Assembly: GCA_000432435.1 (NCBI GenBank)
Contig: HF993134.1
Coordinates: forward strand, 1-57,929
Length of the DNA: 57,929 nucleotides
Source: Eubacterium sp. CAG:180
GTDB lineage: Bacteria > Bacillota > Clostridia > Oscillospirales > Acutalibacteraceae
Reading direction: 5' to 3'
Each line of letters starts with the position of its first letter. Within the stretch, counting starts at the first letter, position 1. Of this stretch, positions 35,271 to 44,007 are shown piece after piece. Under the pieces are notes generated by a model. It searched no databases and had not been told where the DNA came from. It saw only the letters and a program-made list of their open reading frames with translations. Made by a program: the position numbers and the translations under genes.

Positions 35271-35639
35271 TCAGTTTTTCAATTCGTTAGGTTCGCAGTA
35301 ATCAACGCCTTGTACGCAAACATTCACCTTGCTTACAACCTTGCCGGTCATACTCTGAACGGCATTTTTGACGCTTTGCTGAACGGCGGTGCATACAGAT
35401 TGAATATTAAATCCGCTTTTGATATTTATAAAAAGCTGAACTTTAATATCGTTGTCAAGGCTCCACACCTTAACCGCGCGAGGCGATTCCGATAAATGTG
35501 CCTGTGACAATAAATCCGCAGGGCGGCTCGAAAAGCTCCCGAAGCCGTCAACGTCCTTTACGGCGTTTGCGGCAATAGATGCAATTACGTCATTTGAAAT
35601 AACTACTCCGCCGCTGTCACGATTGTCGTTATAACTCAT
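35271..35639 (-). CDS. Asp23/Gls24 family protein (YqhY-like)
   Basis: About 122 residues from the ATG at 35639 (MSYNDNRDSGG), preceded by AAAGGTGG. It is the alkaline-shock/Gls24 domain (VVISNDVIASIAANAVKDVDGF to VNVCVQGVDY). The YqhY copy that lies beside nusB in Firmicutes has been tied to control of acetyl-CoA carboxylase and lipid synthesis in Bacillus; that role is carried over by homology and position only. It has its own promoter at 35697-35725. Confidence 0.87.
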   Translation of the reverse strand: MSYNDNRDSGGVVISNDVIASIAANAVKDVDGFGSFSSRPADLLSQAHLSESPRAVKVWSLDNDIKVQLFINIKSGFNIQSVCTAVQQSVKNAVQSMTGKVVSKVNVCVQGVDYCEPNELKN

Positions 35640-35696
35640 GTGGTTACCCACCTTTCGACATTGAAACAAATATATTTCAATCGATTATTTGGTTTA

Positions 35697-35725
35697 AGTA
35701 TAACACAAACAATCACAATAATCAA
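35697..35725 (-). promoter_or_regulatory. Promoter of the asp23-like gene
   Basis: On the minus strand TTGATT (35720-35725), 17-base spacer, TATACT (35697-35702). It is followed by a leader containing the inverted repeat ATTGAAA/TTTCAAT (35660-35683), just before the ribosome binding site. Confidence 0.65.
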
Positions 35726-35747
35726 TTAAAATATGTACACGTATGTC

Positions 35748-36290
35748 CTATTTTGCCTCAACAACGGTAACCTTTGAAGACGGCAGTCCCGACTTTGCGG
35801 TTACGATATCCACAATCTGCGTCAAAGCTTCGTCGGTAAGATAGCCCTTTTCAACCGTAACTGACGCGGACTCACCGAGAGATACAAGGCATTTTCCGCC
35901 GAGCTTTGCGGTTATCAGATTTTCTATATCGCTCTCGTCGGTTATGTTTTTTGTAAGCTTTTCGAGTCCTTCCGAAGCCTTTTGCTTACTGTCCGAGTCG
36001 GCATCGGAGCTGTTAATTACATCCTCAAGCGCCGATTTGGCTTCGTCGTGCGCAGACGTTCTCTTGAGCTTCGCCTCAGAAAGCCAATCGCTCTCTGCGG
36101 CCGCCGCGGTTCCGTTGACATACATGGCGTCTCCGAGATTTGCGCTAACCGTTGTTGTCTCATCCGCTGCCTTGTTTACGCTTTTCGCCTCGGGCTTTGT
36201 GTAATACCAATTTACGAACATAGCAGTTCCGAGGGCTATTACAAGTCCCGTAAGTACAAGATGCTTTCTTTTTATTGTTGCGCTCATCAT
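35748..36290 (-). CDS. spoIIIAH: Stage III sporulation protein AH
   Basis: A 180-residue single-span mother-cell protein. The N-terminal anchor is HLVLTGLVIALGTAMFVNWY, then an extracellular YscJ/FliF-like domain (about 75-178) that docks with forespore SpoIIQ to form the A-Q channel. Its start overlaps the spoIIIAG stop by four bases; it is the last gene of the operon. Confidence 0.93.
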   Translation of the reverse strand: MMSATIKRKHLVLTGLVIALGTAMFVNWYYTKPEAKSVNKAADETTTVSANLGDAMYVNGTAAAAESDWLSEAKLKRTSAHDEAKSALEDVINSSDADSDSKQKASEGLEKLTKNITDESDIENLITAKLGGKCLVSLGESASVTVEKGYLTDEALTQIVDIVTAKSGLPSSKVTVVEAK

Positions 36291-36826
36291 TTTGCCTCCG
36301 AATTTTTCATTTTTAATACTGTTATCTTATTTGAGTCCACCGAGAGAGCCGCTCTTACGGCGGAAGTTATGCCGTTTTTTACCGCGGCATTGTCGCCGCC
36401 GTCGCACACAACTATAACGCCTCTAACTTCCGGCTCTGTGGTTTTCAGCACCACTCCGCCGTCGTCATCCGTCAGGACAAACTTTTTCTCATAGGATTTT
36501 TCGGATGTTTTATCGCCGCTTTTGGAATTTTCCTTTTCATCTTTTGCATACTGGGTCTGCTCCGAGGTATCAAGCGTTACCATAACCTGTACCCTGCCCG
36601 CCCCGTCAACCGAGGAAATAATGCTTTCGAGACGTTTTTCAAGCGTTTCCTCATATGACGATACGGAATTCTTATTTTGCTCGCCTGTTTCCGCTTTCTT
36701 ATACGAGCTTTTCGGGATAAACTCAGATATGACTATAAACACTATACCGAGAATTCCCGCTGCGACTGTCAAAAGCAGCTTTTTATCCTTTTTCAGTTTC
36801 TCGGAGAGCTTTGGCAGCTTTTTCAT
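36287..36826 (-). CDS. spoIIIAG: Stage III sporulation protein AG
   Basis: A 179-residue protein with a basic head, one membrane span (LLLTVAAGILGIVFIVISEF) and a ring-building motif domain with the GAGRVQVMVTLDTSEQTQYA region and VRGVIVVCDGGDNAAVKNGI. In Bacillus SpoIIIAG forms a large ring in the mother-cell membrane during engulfment. Four-base overlaps on both sides. Confidence 0.93.
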   Translation of the reverse strand: MKKLPKLSEKLKKDKKLLLTVAAGILGIVFIVISEFIPKSSYKKAETGEQNKNSVSSYEETLEKRLESIISSVDGAGRVQVMVTLDTSEQTQYAKDEKENSKSGDKTSEKSYEKKFVLTDDDGGVVLKTTEPEVRGVIVVCDGGDNAAVKNGITSAVRAALSVDSNKITVLKMKNSEAK

Positions 36827-37293
36827 TGTTCATCCCTTATTATTCTTATTATTTCCCGTGAAAAACCGGTATAATCCGTTACCGCGGATATAATCTCATC
36901 GTCCGACGGCGAATTATACGGCACGGACAAACACACGTTACTAATCTCTATGATGTCGTCTGCCGTTTTATTCATATCGAAGGTTATCTTCTCATACTCG
37001 ATTTCACGGGAAGAAAGTGCTTCGGCAAGACTTTTTTCGACGGCGATTTCATAAGCCGACATATTATCGGCGGCAGTTTCCTCTGTCTCGTCGCCGAAAA
37101 CGGAGAAATCGGATTGTGAAAAAGCCTCCTCCCCGTTTTTAGCTGCCGAGCTTATTATAAACAGCAAAAATATTAAAGACAACGCGGTACCTGCGGTCTT
37201 TTTGACATTGCCCCGAGGCAGTAAAATGCGGAACAGGGACATAATTACCGAAAAAACACATACAGATAAAAGCCAAAGCTTTATATTGCTCAT
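36823..37293 (-). CDS. spoIIIAF: Stage III sporulation protein AF
   Basis: A 156-residue protein with two N-terminal membrane spans (LWLLSVCVFSVIMSLFRILL and the TALSLIFLLFIISSA segment) and a soluble C-terminal domain. The assignment rests on its position between spoIIIAE and spoIIIAG and its topology; the family is weakly conserved in sequence. Confidence 0.88.
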   Translation of the reverse strand: MSNIKLWLLSVCVFSVIMSLFRILLPRGNVKKTAGTALSLIFLLFIISSAAKNGEEAFSQSDFSVFGDETEETAADNMSAYEIAVEKSLAEALSSREIEYEKITFDMNKTADDIIEISNVCLSVPYNSPSDDEIISAVTDYTGFSREIIRIIRDEQ

Positions 37294-37294
37294 T

Positions 37295-38425
37295 TTACGA
37301 CCTCAATGATAAAATTATGCCCGTAGACAGTATAAAAACAACAGCGGAAAAGACGGTTATTGTGTTAGTCAGAGATAAAACACCTGAAACGCCGTCAAGC
37401 ACTTTTGCCGCATTTTCTTCGCCGAGCAATCCGCATAACGCGGAGCATATATTTACGGCTATCATCCACAGCAGCATCTCGGTTATTACGGGAATGTTGA
37501 CAGCCGCTATCGCAAATATACCGAATGCTCCCACGGTACCTTTGATAAGATTAAGACTGCCGAGAACCGAGGTATAAGCGTCGCCTATTGCTCCGCCGAC
37601 TATGGGTATGGTGTTTCCGGCAAGCAGCTTTATTCCCTTTACGCTTACGCTGTCGGCGGAGGAAGCAAGAGCACCCTTTATTGTGACCAGCCCCACAAAT
37701 ACGGTTGATAAAACACCGAGAACAATCGAAATAATCTTTTTCAAAAGCGATATTATTTTCGCGGAATTTACATTGTCCGAAACGGATGACAAAAGCGTAA
37801 CCATCATAATGAGCCCGGTTAACGGAACGAAAAACATTGATGAAAGTTGTGATACCGCCTCTGCCGCCGCAAGCTCAAGTGCACTGTAAGAAGCCGAGGT
37901 AAGAGTCATTCCGCTCGCGGCTACCGTCCCGGCAAAAACGGGAATATAACCCTTCATAAAATCAGCCGTCAGCGCAATCGACGATGCCGCAGACGAAAGG
38001 GTGCTCGCAAGAGGCACCGTCAAAGCAGAAACTATCAGAAAAGAGCATACCGTACCGACCGAATATTTTTCTGCGGTTTTTGATGGGGCGAAGCTGCCGA
38101 CTACTGCCGCGACAACCGCTATTGACAGTACAATACCGAGCGTCTTTACGGGTTCTTTCAGCTTACCCTTTGCAATATCTATAATGCAGGTTATTATTTT
38201 TCTCGGCGAAGCGCTTATAAGCGAGTCATAATCTATGTTTTCAATGCCCATTGACTCAAGAATTTTGCTTGTCTCGTCGCTTATTTCCACGGCAAAGTCA
38301 TCGGAAGTGATTTTTTCATCACCTGTATCGGCGGCACTCGCGGCAATCGGAAGCAAAAATATTACGAGCATTAAAAATGTAAGTATTGTAACCGTTTTTT
38401 TTACTTTCCGCAAAGGCTTACACAT
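37295..38425 (-). CDS. spoIIIAE: Stage III sporulation protein AE
   Basis: About 376 residues from the ATG at 38425 (MCKPLRKVKKTVT). A cleavable signal-type segment (ILTFLMLVIFLLPIAASAA) is followed by a multispanning membrane domain of about seven spans, including PIVGGAIGDAYTSVLGSLNL. It is the polytopic channel component of the A-Q apparatus. The start lies within the last 25 bases of spoIIIAD. Confidence 0.93.
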   Translation of the reverse strand: MCKPLRKVKKTVTILTFLMLVIFLLPIAASAADTGDEKITSDDFAVEISDETSKILESMGIENIDYDSLISASPRKIITCIIDIAKGKLKEPVKTLGIVLSIAVVAAVVGSFAPSKTAEKYSVGTVCSFLIVSALTVPLASTLSSAASSIALTADFMKGYIPVFAGTVAASGMTLTSASYSALELAAAEAVSQLSSMFFVPLTGLIMMVTLLSSVSDNVNSAKIISLLKKIISIVLGVLSTVFVGLVTIKGALASSADSVSVKGIKLLAGNTIPIVGGAIGDAYTSVLGSLNLIKGTVGAFGIFAIAAVNIPVITEMLLWMIAVNICSALCGLLGEENAAKVLDGVSGVLSLTNTITVFSAVVFILSTGIILSLRS

Positions 38426-38784
38426 AATTTGATTATTTCTCCGATCACAGGCAAAATCATACCCGCTATTGTTATTTTCCCTATAAGCTCCGCCGTCTTT
38501 GCAAGAGCCGTTTCCGAAGCGTCCCGGCATACGGCCGAGGCTATTTCGGTAACCACCGATACACCGGCTGTTTTTACCATAAGCTTTAAGCCTTCGGTAT
38601 TTATTTCCGCATCTCCGATACTTTCGCCGATTTTATCCGATAGCACGGAAAACGCCGCAACAGCCGAAAACAGTACTGTCAAAAGCACAGCTATGCGAAG
38701 TAAAAACGAATACTCCGGCCTTAACTGCTTTATGATAACTATCGACAAAACACCGGTCAGAATTATAAGTATCAGCTTAATCAT
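38401..38784 (-). CDS. spoIIIAD: Stage III sporulation protein AD
   Basis: A 127-residue, largely hydrophobic protein with about four membrane spans (ILIILTGVLSIVIIKQL at the N terminus) and the conserved SVVTEIASAVCRDASETALA segment. Length and order match Bacillus SpoIIIAD. Its ATG overlaps the spoIIIAC stop by four bases. Confidence 0.95.
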   Translation of the reverse strand: MIKLILIILTGVLSIVIIKQLRPEYSFLLRIAVLLTVLFSAVAAFSVLSDKIGESIGDAEINTEGLKLMVKTAGVSVVTEIASAVCRDASETALAKTAELIGKITIAGMILPVIGEIIKLCVSLCGK

Positions 38785-38975
38785 ATATCAAAGGTTGATT
38801 CTATGATGCTGCGAAGCTCCCCTATACCCGGCAGTAGCATCATCACTATTACGGCTATACCCGCAATAACCGTCAGCGTTGCGTATTCCTCGCGTCCCGA
38901 GCGCGACAACACCTGATAGAGCACAGCCACGATTATTCCGATGGCGGCAATTTTAAAAATAAAATCAACTTCCAT
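38781..38975 (-). CDS. spoIIIAC: Stage III sporulation protein AC
   Basis: A 64-residue protein with two membrane spans (IFKIAAIGIIVAVLYQVLSR and YATLTVIAGIAVIVMMLL), the normal SpoIIIAC length and motif. Twelve bases after spoIIIAB. Confidence 0.95.
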   Translation of the reverse strand: MEVDFIFKIAAIGIIVAVLYQVLSRSGREEYATLTVIAGIAVIVMMLLPGIGELRSIIESTFDI

Positions 38976-38987
38976 ACTTCCTCCGTT

Positions 38988-39494
38988 TTAAAAGAGCACT
39001 ATCACGGCAAGCGCACCGAAAAGCACACCGAGAGAACCGTAAACGCGCGGCGCACTCGCAGCTCTTTCGTGAAGCTCCTTTTGCCTGAGTTCAAAATAAG
39101 AGATAAATGTATCGCAATTTTCGAGCTCGCTCTGTTTGTCTGCCGAGCCGAAGGTGTCGGAAAAAGCCTTAAGCTTTTCAATACAGTCCTGCGGTAAGCA
39201 AGTATCGGATTTGTTTTTATCAATCGCATTTTTCCACGCTGAGGAAAAGCTGTCTCCCCGGCGAAAACGCTCTCTTGCGTCCTTTATAAAAAACATATCC
39301 TTGTATTCCGACTCAAGAAGGCTGTCTAATATTTTGTCGGCGGGAGTCGATACATACGATATCAGCGTCCTTATGTATTTGAGCATTGAGATTACCGAAT
39401 ACGCCTCCCTGTCGCTCGCCGTTATTGTCATCGCCTTGTTTATCCCCGCAAGGCTCAGTGCCGCAAATATCATCACAAGGCCCACAGTTTTCAT
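38988..39494 (-). CDS. spoIIIAB: Stage III sporulation protein AB
   Basis: A 168-residue protein of usual length, with a hydrophobic N terminus (GLVMIFAALSLAGINKA), a helical soluble part and a C-terminal span (VYGSLGVLFGALAVIVLF). The fold resembles a type II/IV secretion platform (GspF-like) piece. GGAG and GGAAG sit before its ATG. The first 182 bases are also read out of frame as the tail of spoIIIAA. Confidence 0.92.
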   Translation of the reverse strand: MKTVGLVMIFAALSLAGINKAMTITASDREAYSVISMLKYIRTLISYVSTPADKILDSLLESEYKDMFFIKDARERFRRGDSFSSAWKNAIDKNKSDTCLPQDCIEKLKAFSDTFGSADKQSELENCDTFISYFELRQKELHERAASAPRVYGSLGVLFGALAVIVLF

Positions 39495-40428
39495 AATCTT
39501 CCGCTCCGAAGTAAAATATTTCCTTTATCTTTCCTATATTCTTCCCTGTATCCAAAAACACGGCGGCGTCAATAAGTCCGCTCTCCAAAAGCTTCTTCGT
39601 ACCGTGCCGTAAATAAAGCTCGTTAAGACTTGAGGCGTGCGCGGTAACGATAAATTTAACTCCGCAGGCAATACCGTTTAACACCTCGTTTGCCTCACTT
39701 TCGCTTCCAAGCTCGTCACAGAATATAATGTCGGGAGACAAAGTCCTCACCGCGGTCATTATTCCGTACGGCTTCGGGTAAAAAGAGAGAATGTCGGCGT
39801 TAAAGCATTCCGAGCTTTTAAGGCACGAGAGCTCGCCGCGTTCATCAATAACGGCACATTTATAAAAGCTTCCGATAAATCCGTCGGAAAACTTACGTAC
39901 AAGGTCTTTTAAAACCGTTGTTTTACCCGACATCGGCGCACCGGCAACAATAATGCTACGCGGTTCGTTTAAAAAAAGTCTGTCCGATATGGCGTCGGAG
40001 CAGCCTTTGATTTCACGCGCCACTCTGATATTTACGGAGGTTAGCTCGCGTATTGCCGTAACAGCTCCGTTTTGTATAACAGCGGTTCCGCAAATGCCGA
40101 CGCGACAGCCGCCTTTAAGCGTTATAAAACCGTTTACAAGGTCGCTTTGGTGGCTGTACACGGAATATCCGCACATTTTGGTAACCATATCCGAAATTTC
40201 ACTTCCCGTTATAACGGGGAGATTATCCGAACAGATAAAGCTCATTCTTCCGCCCGAAGTTATAAACGCACAGCCGTTTCTCGTGACTATCGACACGGGC
40301 TTATCCGCTCTGAGGCGTATCTCGGTTATTTCATCGCAGATATTCGGCGGCAATTTCAGAAAAAACGCTCTTATACGCGGCGGTAAATAGTAAAAAATAT
40401 CGCTGAGAAAATCTTTTCCGCTTTCCAT
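39313..40428 (-). CDS. spoIIIAA: Stage III sporulation protein AA, with an unusual C-terminal tail
   Basis: A 371-residue secretion-type ATPase (GspE/VirB11-like) of the mother-cell channel. Walker A is AGAPMSGKTTVL (about 162-173); the Walker B region is PDIIFCDELGS and the His segment ITAHASS-like (VTAHASSLNELYLRHGTKKL). The family normally ends near residue 310, right after GKIKEIFYF. Here the frame runs on for 60 residues through the start of spoIIIAB, and the extra tail is polar and unlike any domain. A one-base insertion before the spoIIIAB ATG would restore a stop at the usual ATGA overlap, so this is a frame change in the lineage or a sequencing error. Confidence 0.9.
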   Translation of the reverse strand: MESGKDFLSDIFYYLPPRIRAFFLKLPPNICDEITEIRLRADKPVSIVTRNGCAFITSGGRMSFICSDNLPVITGSEISDMVTKMCGYSVYSHQSDLVNGFITLKGGCRVGICGTAVIQNGAVTAIRELTSVNIRVAREIKGCSDAISDRLFLNEPRSIIVAGAPMSGKTTVLKDLVRKFSDGFIGSFYKCAVIDERGELSCLKSSECFNADILSFYPKPYGIMTAVRTLSPDIIFCDELGSESEANEVLNGIACGVKFIVTAHASSLNELYLRHGTKKLLESGLIDAAVFLDTGKNIGKIKEIFYFGAEDYENCGPCDDICGTEPCGDKQGDDNNGERQGGVFGNLNAQIHKDADIVCIDSRRQNIRQPS

Positions 40429-40482
40429 TGTTTTTCACCTCGTTTATATATATGTTACTTGTCCGCAAGTAGAACTAAATTC

Positions 40483-40511
40483 TTGAAACAGACAAAGCAA
40501 TGTGATATACT
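40483..40511 (+). promoter_or_regulatory. Promoter of the YfhO-family gene
   Basis: TTGAAA (40483-40488), 17-base spacer, TATACT (40506-40511). The spoIIIA operon starts in the opposite direction 55 bases to the left; I could not assign its sigma-E-type promoter with confidence. Confidence 0.65.
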
Positions 40512-40512
40512 G

Positions 40513-40528
40513 AGGTAAAAATTTACCT
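40513..40528. promoter_or_regulatory. Palindrome at the YfhO transcription start
   Basis: AGGTAAA-AA-TTTACCT is a perfect 7+7 inverted repeat beginning two bases after the -10 hexamer, where a repressor would block initiation. It could equally be a small 5' hairpin. Confidence 0.35.
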
Positions 40529-40572
40529 ATGATACACAAGACACCAAATAATTAAACAAAGGAACAACCGAA

Positions 40573-43515
40573 ATGAGCAAAACTAAGGTCAAAAAGAAAA
40601 AAGAAACCAAATTTTCACTCTTTCTGAAAAACAACAAATATATTTTGATATCGGCATTGATTGCCTTTGCCGTAATGCAGCTTGTTTACTTCTGCTTCAG
40701 CCTTATTCCGTACGGCGATATGACAATCCTCAGAATGGACCTTTATCATCAATACGGTCCGCTGTTCGCAGAGCTGTATGACAGACTCACAAGCGGAGAA
40801 TCGCTTATATACTCGTGGAATTCGGGTCTCGGAAGCAGCTTCCTCGGCAATTTCTACAACTATCTTTCGAGTCCCGTTACAATACTCATTCTCTTTTTCG
40901 GTCATAAGAACATTCCCGAAGCCATAGCGGCTATGATAGCGGTAAAAGCCATGCTCTCGGCAGGCTCGTTTACCTACTATATAAAAAAATCACTCGGAAG
41001 GCACGACCCGACAACGGCGGCATTCGGTATTTTATATGCTTTCTGCGGCTATTTTGTGGCTTACTACTGGAATCTTATGTGGCTTGACGCCATGGTACTT
41101 TTCCCCGTAATTTTGCTCGGAATCGAAAAAATAATTAACAAGGGCAAGCCGACTCTTTACTGCATTTCGCTCGCCCTGATGTTCTTTGCGAACTACTATA
41201 TGGCATATATGATATGCATTTTTGCCGTTTTGTATTTTCTCACCTACTATTTTGCAAATTACTCAATCGAGCAGAAATTTAACAGAGCCTTGAGCAAAAA
41301 AGCACCTCTTTCAAAAAGGCTTTCAAATTCGCTTTTTTGGAGTTCGGGAGTTAAATTTGCCTTTTACTCAATAGTCGCCGTACTGCTTGCGGCTTTTGTG
41401 GTTATACCCCTTATAACGATTCTCACCGACAGCTCCGCAACCTCAAGCGGCTCTCCCGCCGAATACAAAAAATATTTCAGCACGTTTGATTTTCTCGCAA
41501 ATCATCTTGCAAGCTCCGAGCCTACAATCAGAAGCAGCGGCACCGACGTTTTGCCGAATGTTTACTGCGGCGTGATTACTCTGCTTTTGGTTCCGCTGTT
41601 TTTGTTCTGCAAAAAAATCAAAACACGCGAAAAGATTTCATACGTCTGCCTTTTGGGCGTGCTTTATTTAAGCTTTAATATGAATTATCTCAATTTCGTA
41701 TGGCACGGCTTCCATTTCCCCAACGATCTGCCGTACAGATTTTCATTTATGTACTCGTTTGTGCTGCTCGTTATGGCGTACAAGGCTCTCATACACATAA
41801 AGGACTTTTCAGGCAAAGAAATATTGGCGACCGGCCTCGGATTTGCGTTGTTCCTTGTTCTTGTTGAAAAAATCACATCTAAAAATATCGGCGATATGTC
41901 GCTCGGTCTCAGCATAATATTCGGCGTCGGTTATGTTCTTATTCTGAGGCTGCTCAAGGATAAAAAATACCAGGCGTCGGCGGTTTCGATACTGCTTTTG
42001 TGCACCGTCACGTCAGAAATAGCTCTCGGTAACACAAGTCACTATTCAATGAATCAGAACAAGACCAATTACACAAGCGATTATGACGATTTCAGAACAA
42101 TGAAGAAACAGCTTGACGACTATGACGGTAACGGCTTTTATCGTATGGAGCTGACAAATCTCCGCACGAGGATGGATCCGTGTTGGTACGATTACAACGG
42201 CGTTTCGGTATTCTCGTCGATGGCATATGAGAGCGTATCAAATATGCAGCAAGAGCTCGGTATGTTCGGAAATTATATCAACAGCTACACATATAATCCG
42301 CAAACACCTGTATATAACGCGATGTTCGGTCTTAAATACCTCGTTGATAACTGCGGATATTATTTAAATGACGAGCTTTATTCAAGCATTATGCAAAACG
42401 GAAAGTTCACCGCATACAAAAACAATTACGCTCTGCCCTTAGCCTTTGCCGTAAACAAAGATGTTGCGTCATGGTCAAGCAAGGATGCCTTAAATCCGTT
42501 TGAAGCTCAGAACAGCTGGTTTGAAAAAGCGACAGGTGTTTCCGATGTTTTAAAGCAAGTCGATATAAGCAACGTAACATACAGCAACCTTAGCACATTC
42601 TCGGATATGCAGTTGTCCGTTGGCCTACTTGCATACAGCAAAAACACTTCCGGCGCTTCGGCGAGCTTTACGGCGGAGATAGTACCGCAAACCAATGCAA
42701 ATATGTATGTATACGTTAAATCCGCTTCAAGCGACAACGCGACAATCACGGCTGACGGTTTTTCAAAGACGTTTGACACAGACGACGGATATATAATCGA
42801 CCTCGGCGAACGCACACCCGAAGAAACCGTTTATGTGGACGTACCGATAAAGAACTCGGCAGCGGACAGCGGAACCATTTCGTTCTATGTTTACTCACTT
42901 GATATGGACAAATTCAAGGAAGGATATGAAAAGCTCTCAGGAAGCGGCGAGCTTAAAATAACCTCCTATAACGACACTGAGATATTCGGAGACATAACCG
43001 TAAATGACGGCGAAATGGTCTATACCTCTATTCCCTACGACACAAACTGGGAGGTATATGTTGACGGAGTTAAAGTAAAAGCCGATGATATAGTTAAGAT
43101 TTCCGACAGCCTTATGGGCTTTTACGCCGAACCGGGAGAACACGAAATTTACTTCCGCTATTATTCCTACGGACTCAGAAACGGCGCAATAATCTCAATT
43201 ATTACTATTATCATAGCAACGCTGCTAATAATAATGAAACGCCGCAAAGTTCTGTTTTATAAAAAGAATAAACAGGATAAATGGTTGTTGTTAAACGAAA
43301 ACGCCGCCGCTTTTGACGTAAGTTCGGCTGCAAATCCGAATGATACCTCGATAAGTGGCCGCGCGGATCCGCCGACAGAAGCCATAAAGCCCGACTTACC
43401 CGAAGACAATTCGACCGCAGACAAAACTCCGGACGAAGAAATCAGTTCACCCCAAAAAGGCTCGGACAATGCGGAAAAAGAGAAAATAAAAAACGACAAT
43501 AACGGTGAAGCTTAA
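40573..43515 (+). CDS. YfhO-family multispanning membrane protein
   Basis: A 980-residue YfhO-family protein, a GT-C-like fold with about a dozen N-terminal membrane spans (to about residue 490). An extracellular domain with beta-rich sequence follows (about 490-865), then a last span (IISIITIIIATLLIIM, near 870-890) and a cytoplasmic tail of about 90 residues rich in Asp, Glu, Ser and Pro. Bacillus and Listeria YfhO/CsbB-type systems decorate teichoic acids using undecaprenyl-linked sugars, and a similar envelope glycosylation role is inferred here. The early RMDLYHQYGPLF and WNSGLGSSFLGNFYNYLSSP motifs are typical. It is followed by the small gene at 43601 on the same strand. Confidence 0.85.
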   Translation: MSKTKVKKKKETKFSLFLKNNKYILISALIAFAVMQLVYFCFSLIPYGDMTILRMDLYHQYGPLFAELYDRLTSGESLIYSWNSGLGSSFLGNFYNYLSSPVTILILFFGHKNIPEAIAAMIAVKAMLSAGSFTYYIKKSLGRHDPTTAAFGILYAFCGYFVAYYWNLMWLDAMVLFPVILLGIEKIINKGKPTLYCISLALMFFANYYMAYMICIFAVLYFLTYYFANYSIEQKFNRALSKKAPLSKRLSNSLFWSSGVKFAFYSIVAVLLAAFVVIPLITILTDSSATSSGSPAEYKKYFSTFDFLANHLASSEPTIRSSGTDVLPNVYCGVITLLLVPLFLFCKKIKTREKISYVCLLGVLYLSFNMNYLNFVWHGFHFPNDLPYRFSFMYSFVLLVMAYKALIHIKDFSGKEILATGLGFALFLVLVEKITSKNIGDMSLGLSIIFGVGYVLILRLLKDKKYQASAVSILLLCTVTSEIALGNTSHYSMNQNKTNYTSDYDDFRTMKKQLDDYDGNGFYRMELTNLRTRMDPCWYDYNGVSVFSSMAYESVSNMQQELGMFGNYINSYTYNPQTPVYNAMFGLKYLVDNCGYYLNDELYSSIMQNGKFTAYKNNYALPLAFAVNKDVASWSSKDALNPFEAQNSWFEKATGVSDVLKQVDISNVTYSNLSTFSDMQLSVGLLAYSKNTSGASASFTAEIVPQTNANMYVYVKSASSDNATITADGFSKTFDTDDGYIIDLGERTPEETVYVDVPIKNSAADSGTISFYVYSLDMDKFKEGYEKLSGSGELKITSYNDTEIFGDITVNDGEMVYTSIPYDTNWEVYVDGVKVKADDIVKISDSLMGFYAEPGEHEIYFRYYSYGLRNGAIISIITIIIATLLIIMKRRKVLFYKKNKQDKWLLLNENAAAFDVSSAANPNDTSISGRADPPTEAIKPDLPEDNSTADKTPDEEISSPQKGSDNAEKEKIKNDNNGEA

Positions 43516-43516
43516 A

Positions 43517-43535
43517 GCAGGGGGGTAATCCCTGC
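43517..43535 (+). other. Short hairpin between the YfhO gene and the next ORF
   Basis: GCAGGG pairs with CCCTGC around a 7-base loop, immediately after the stop codon. No T run follows, so it is more likely an mRNA 3'-end stabiliser or processing site than a terminator. Confidence 0.35.
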
Positions 43536-43600
43536 ACAATATGATTTTTATTTGCTTAAGCCGAAAAAATCACGACCGATAAGCAAAGAGGACATTTAAT

Positions 43601-43864
43601 ATGGCTGAGATTTCGAAAAAAATCAGACAGAGCAAGGTCTTGTGCGGGGAAAATAAAATTCCTTACGCAAGGGCGGTTGTGCTCATGAGCCTTTTCACCT
43701 TTACGTTTTTAGGTGCTGAATTTTTGTTTGTCAATATAATTGCGCGCACGGCATCGGGCAATCTGTCGGTAAACGCGCAAAACTATGTGCTCGGCATCTA
43801 CGGCGGCGCGCTGACCTTATTTATCATCGTCGGCAAAAAGAAAAAGGCAGTATTGCCTAAATAA
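43601..43864 (+). CDS. Small two-span membrane protein, unknown
   Basis: An 87-residue protein not recognised. A basic N terminus (MAEISKKIRQSK) precedes two hydrophobic segments (AVVLMSLFTFTFLGAEFLFVN (quoted in part: VVLMSLFTFTFLGAEFLF) and YVLGIYGGALTLFIIVG), and it ends in Lys-rich sequence, so both termini should be cytoplasmic. AGAGG precedes the ATG. It lies between the YfhO-family gene and a strong terminator, so it is probably co-transcribed and may work with YfhO. The FLGAEFLF segment recalls the first span of larger transporters, so a degraded fragment is the alternative. Confidence 0.6.
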   Translation: MAEISKKIRQSKVLCGENKIPYARAVVLMSLFTFTFLGAEFLFVNIIARTASGNLSVNAQNYVLGIYGGALTLFIIVGKKKKAVLPK

Positions 43865-43887
43865 CGGGTAAACACCGAAATCCATAT

Positions 43888-43926
43888 AAAAGCGGACAGC
43901 GACATTCAAAGTTGCTGTCCGCTTTT
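43888..43926 (+). terminator. Terminator after the YfhO/small-protein unit
   Basis: AAAAGCGGACAGC pairs with GCTGTCCGCTTTT, continuing inwards with CGAC/GTTG-type pairs, and is followed by a T run. Strong intrinsic terminator. Confidence 0.9.
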
Positions 43927-43946
43927 TAAAAATTTCATAAGGCAAT

Positions 43947-43975
43947 TTGACAAAACGCGTTTTATACAATACCAT
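43947..43975 (+). promoter_or_regulatory. Probable promoter of birA
   Basis: TTGACA (43947-43952), 17-base spacer, TACCAT (43970-43975), about 30 bases before the birA start. The -10 is weak; TATACA slightly upstream is an alternative. Confidence 0.5.
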
Positions 43976-44007
43976 ATATGCAGATTATTTCTTGAAAGGA
44001 AAAAACT

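Noticed and set aside
40429..40482. CATATATAT as a sigma-E -10 for the spoIIIA operon
   Set aside because: The spacing to any ATATT-like -35 is wrong, and AT-rich sequence makes such matches common.
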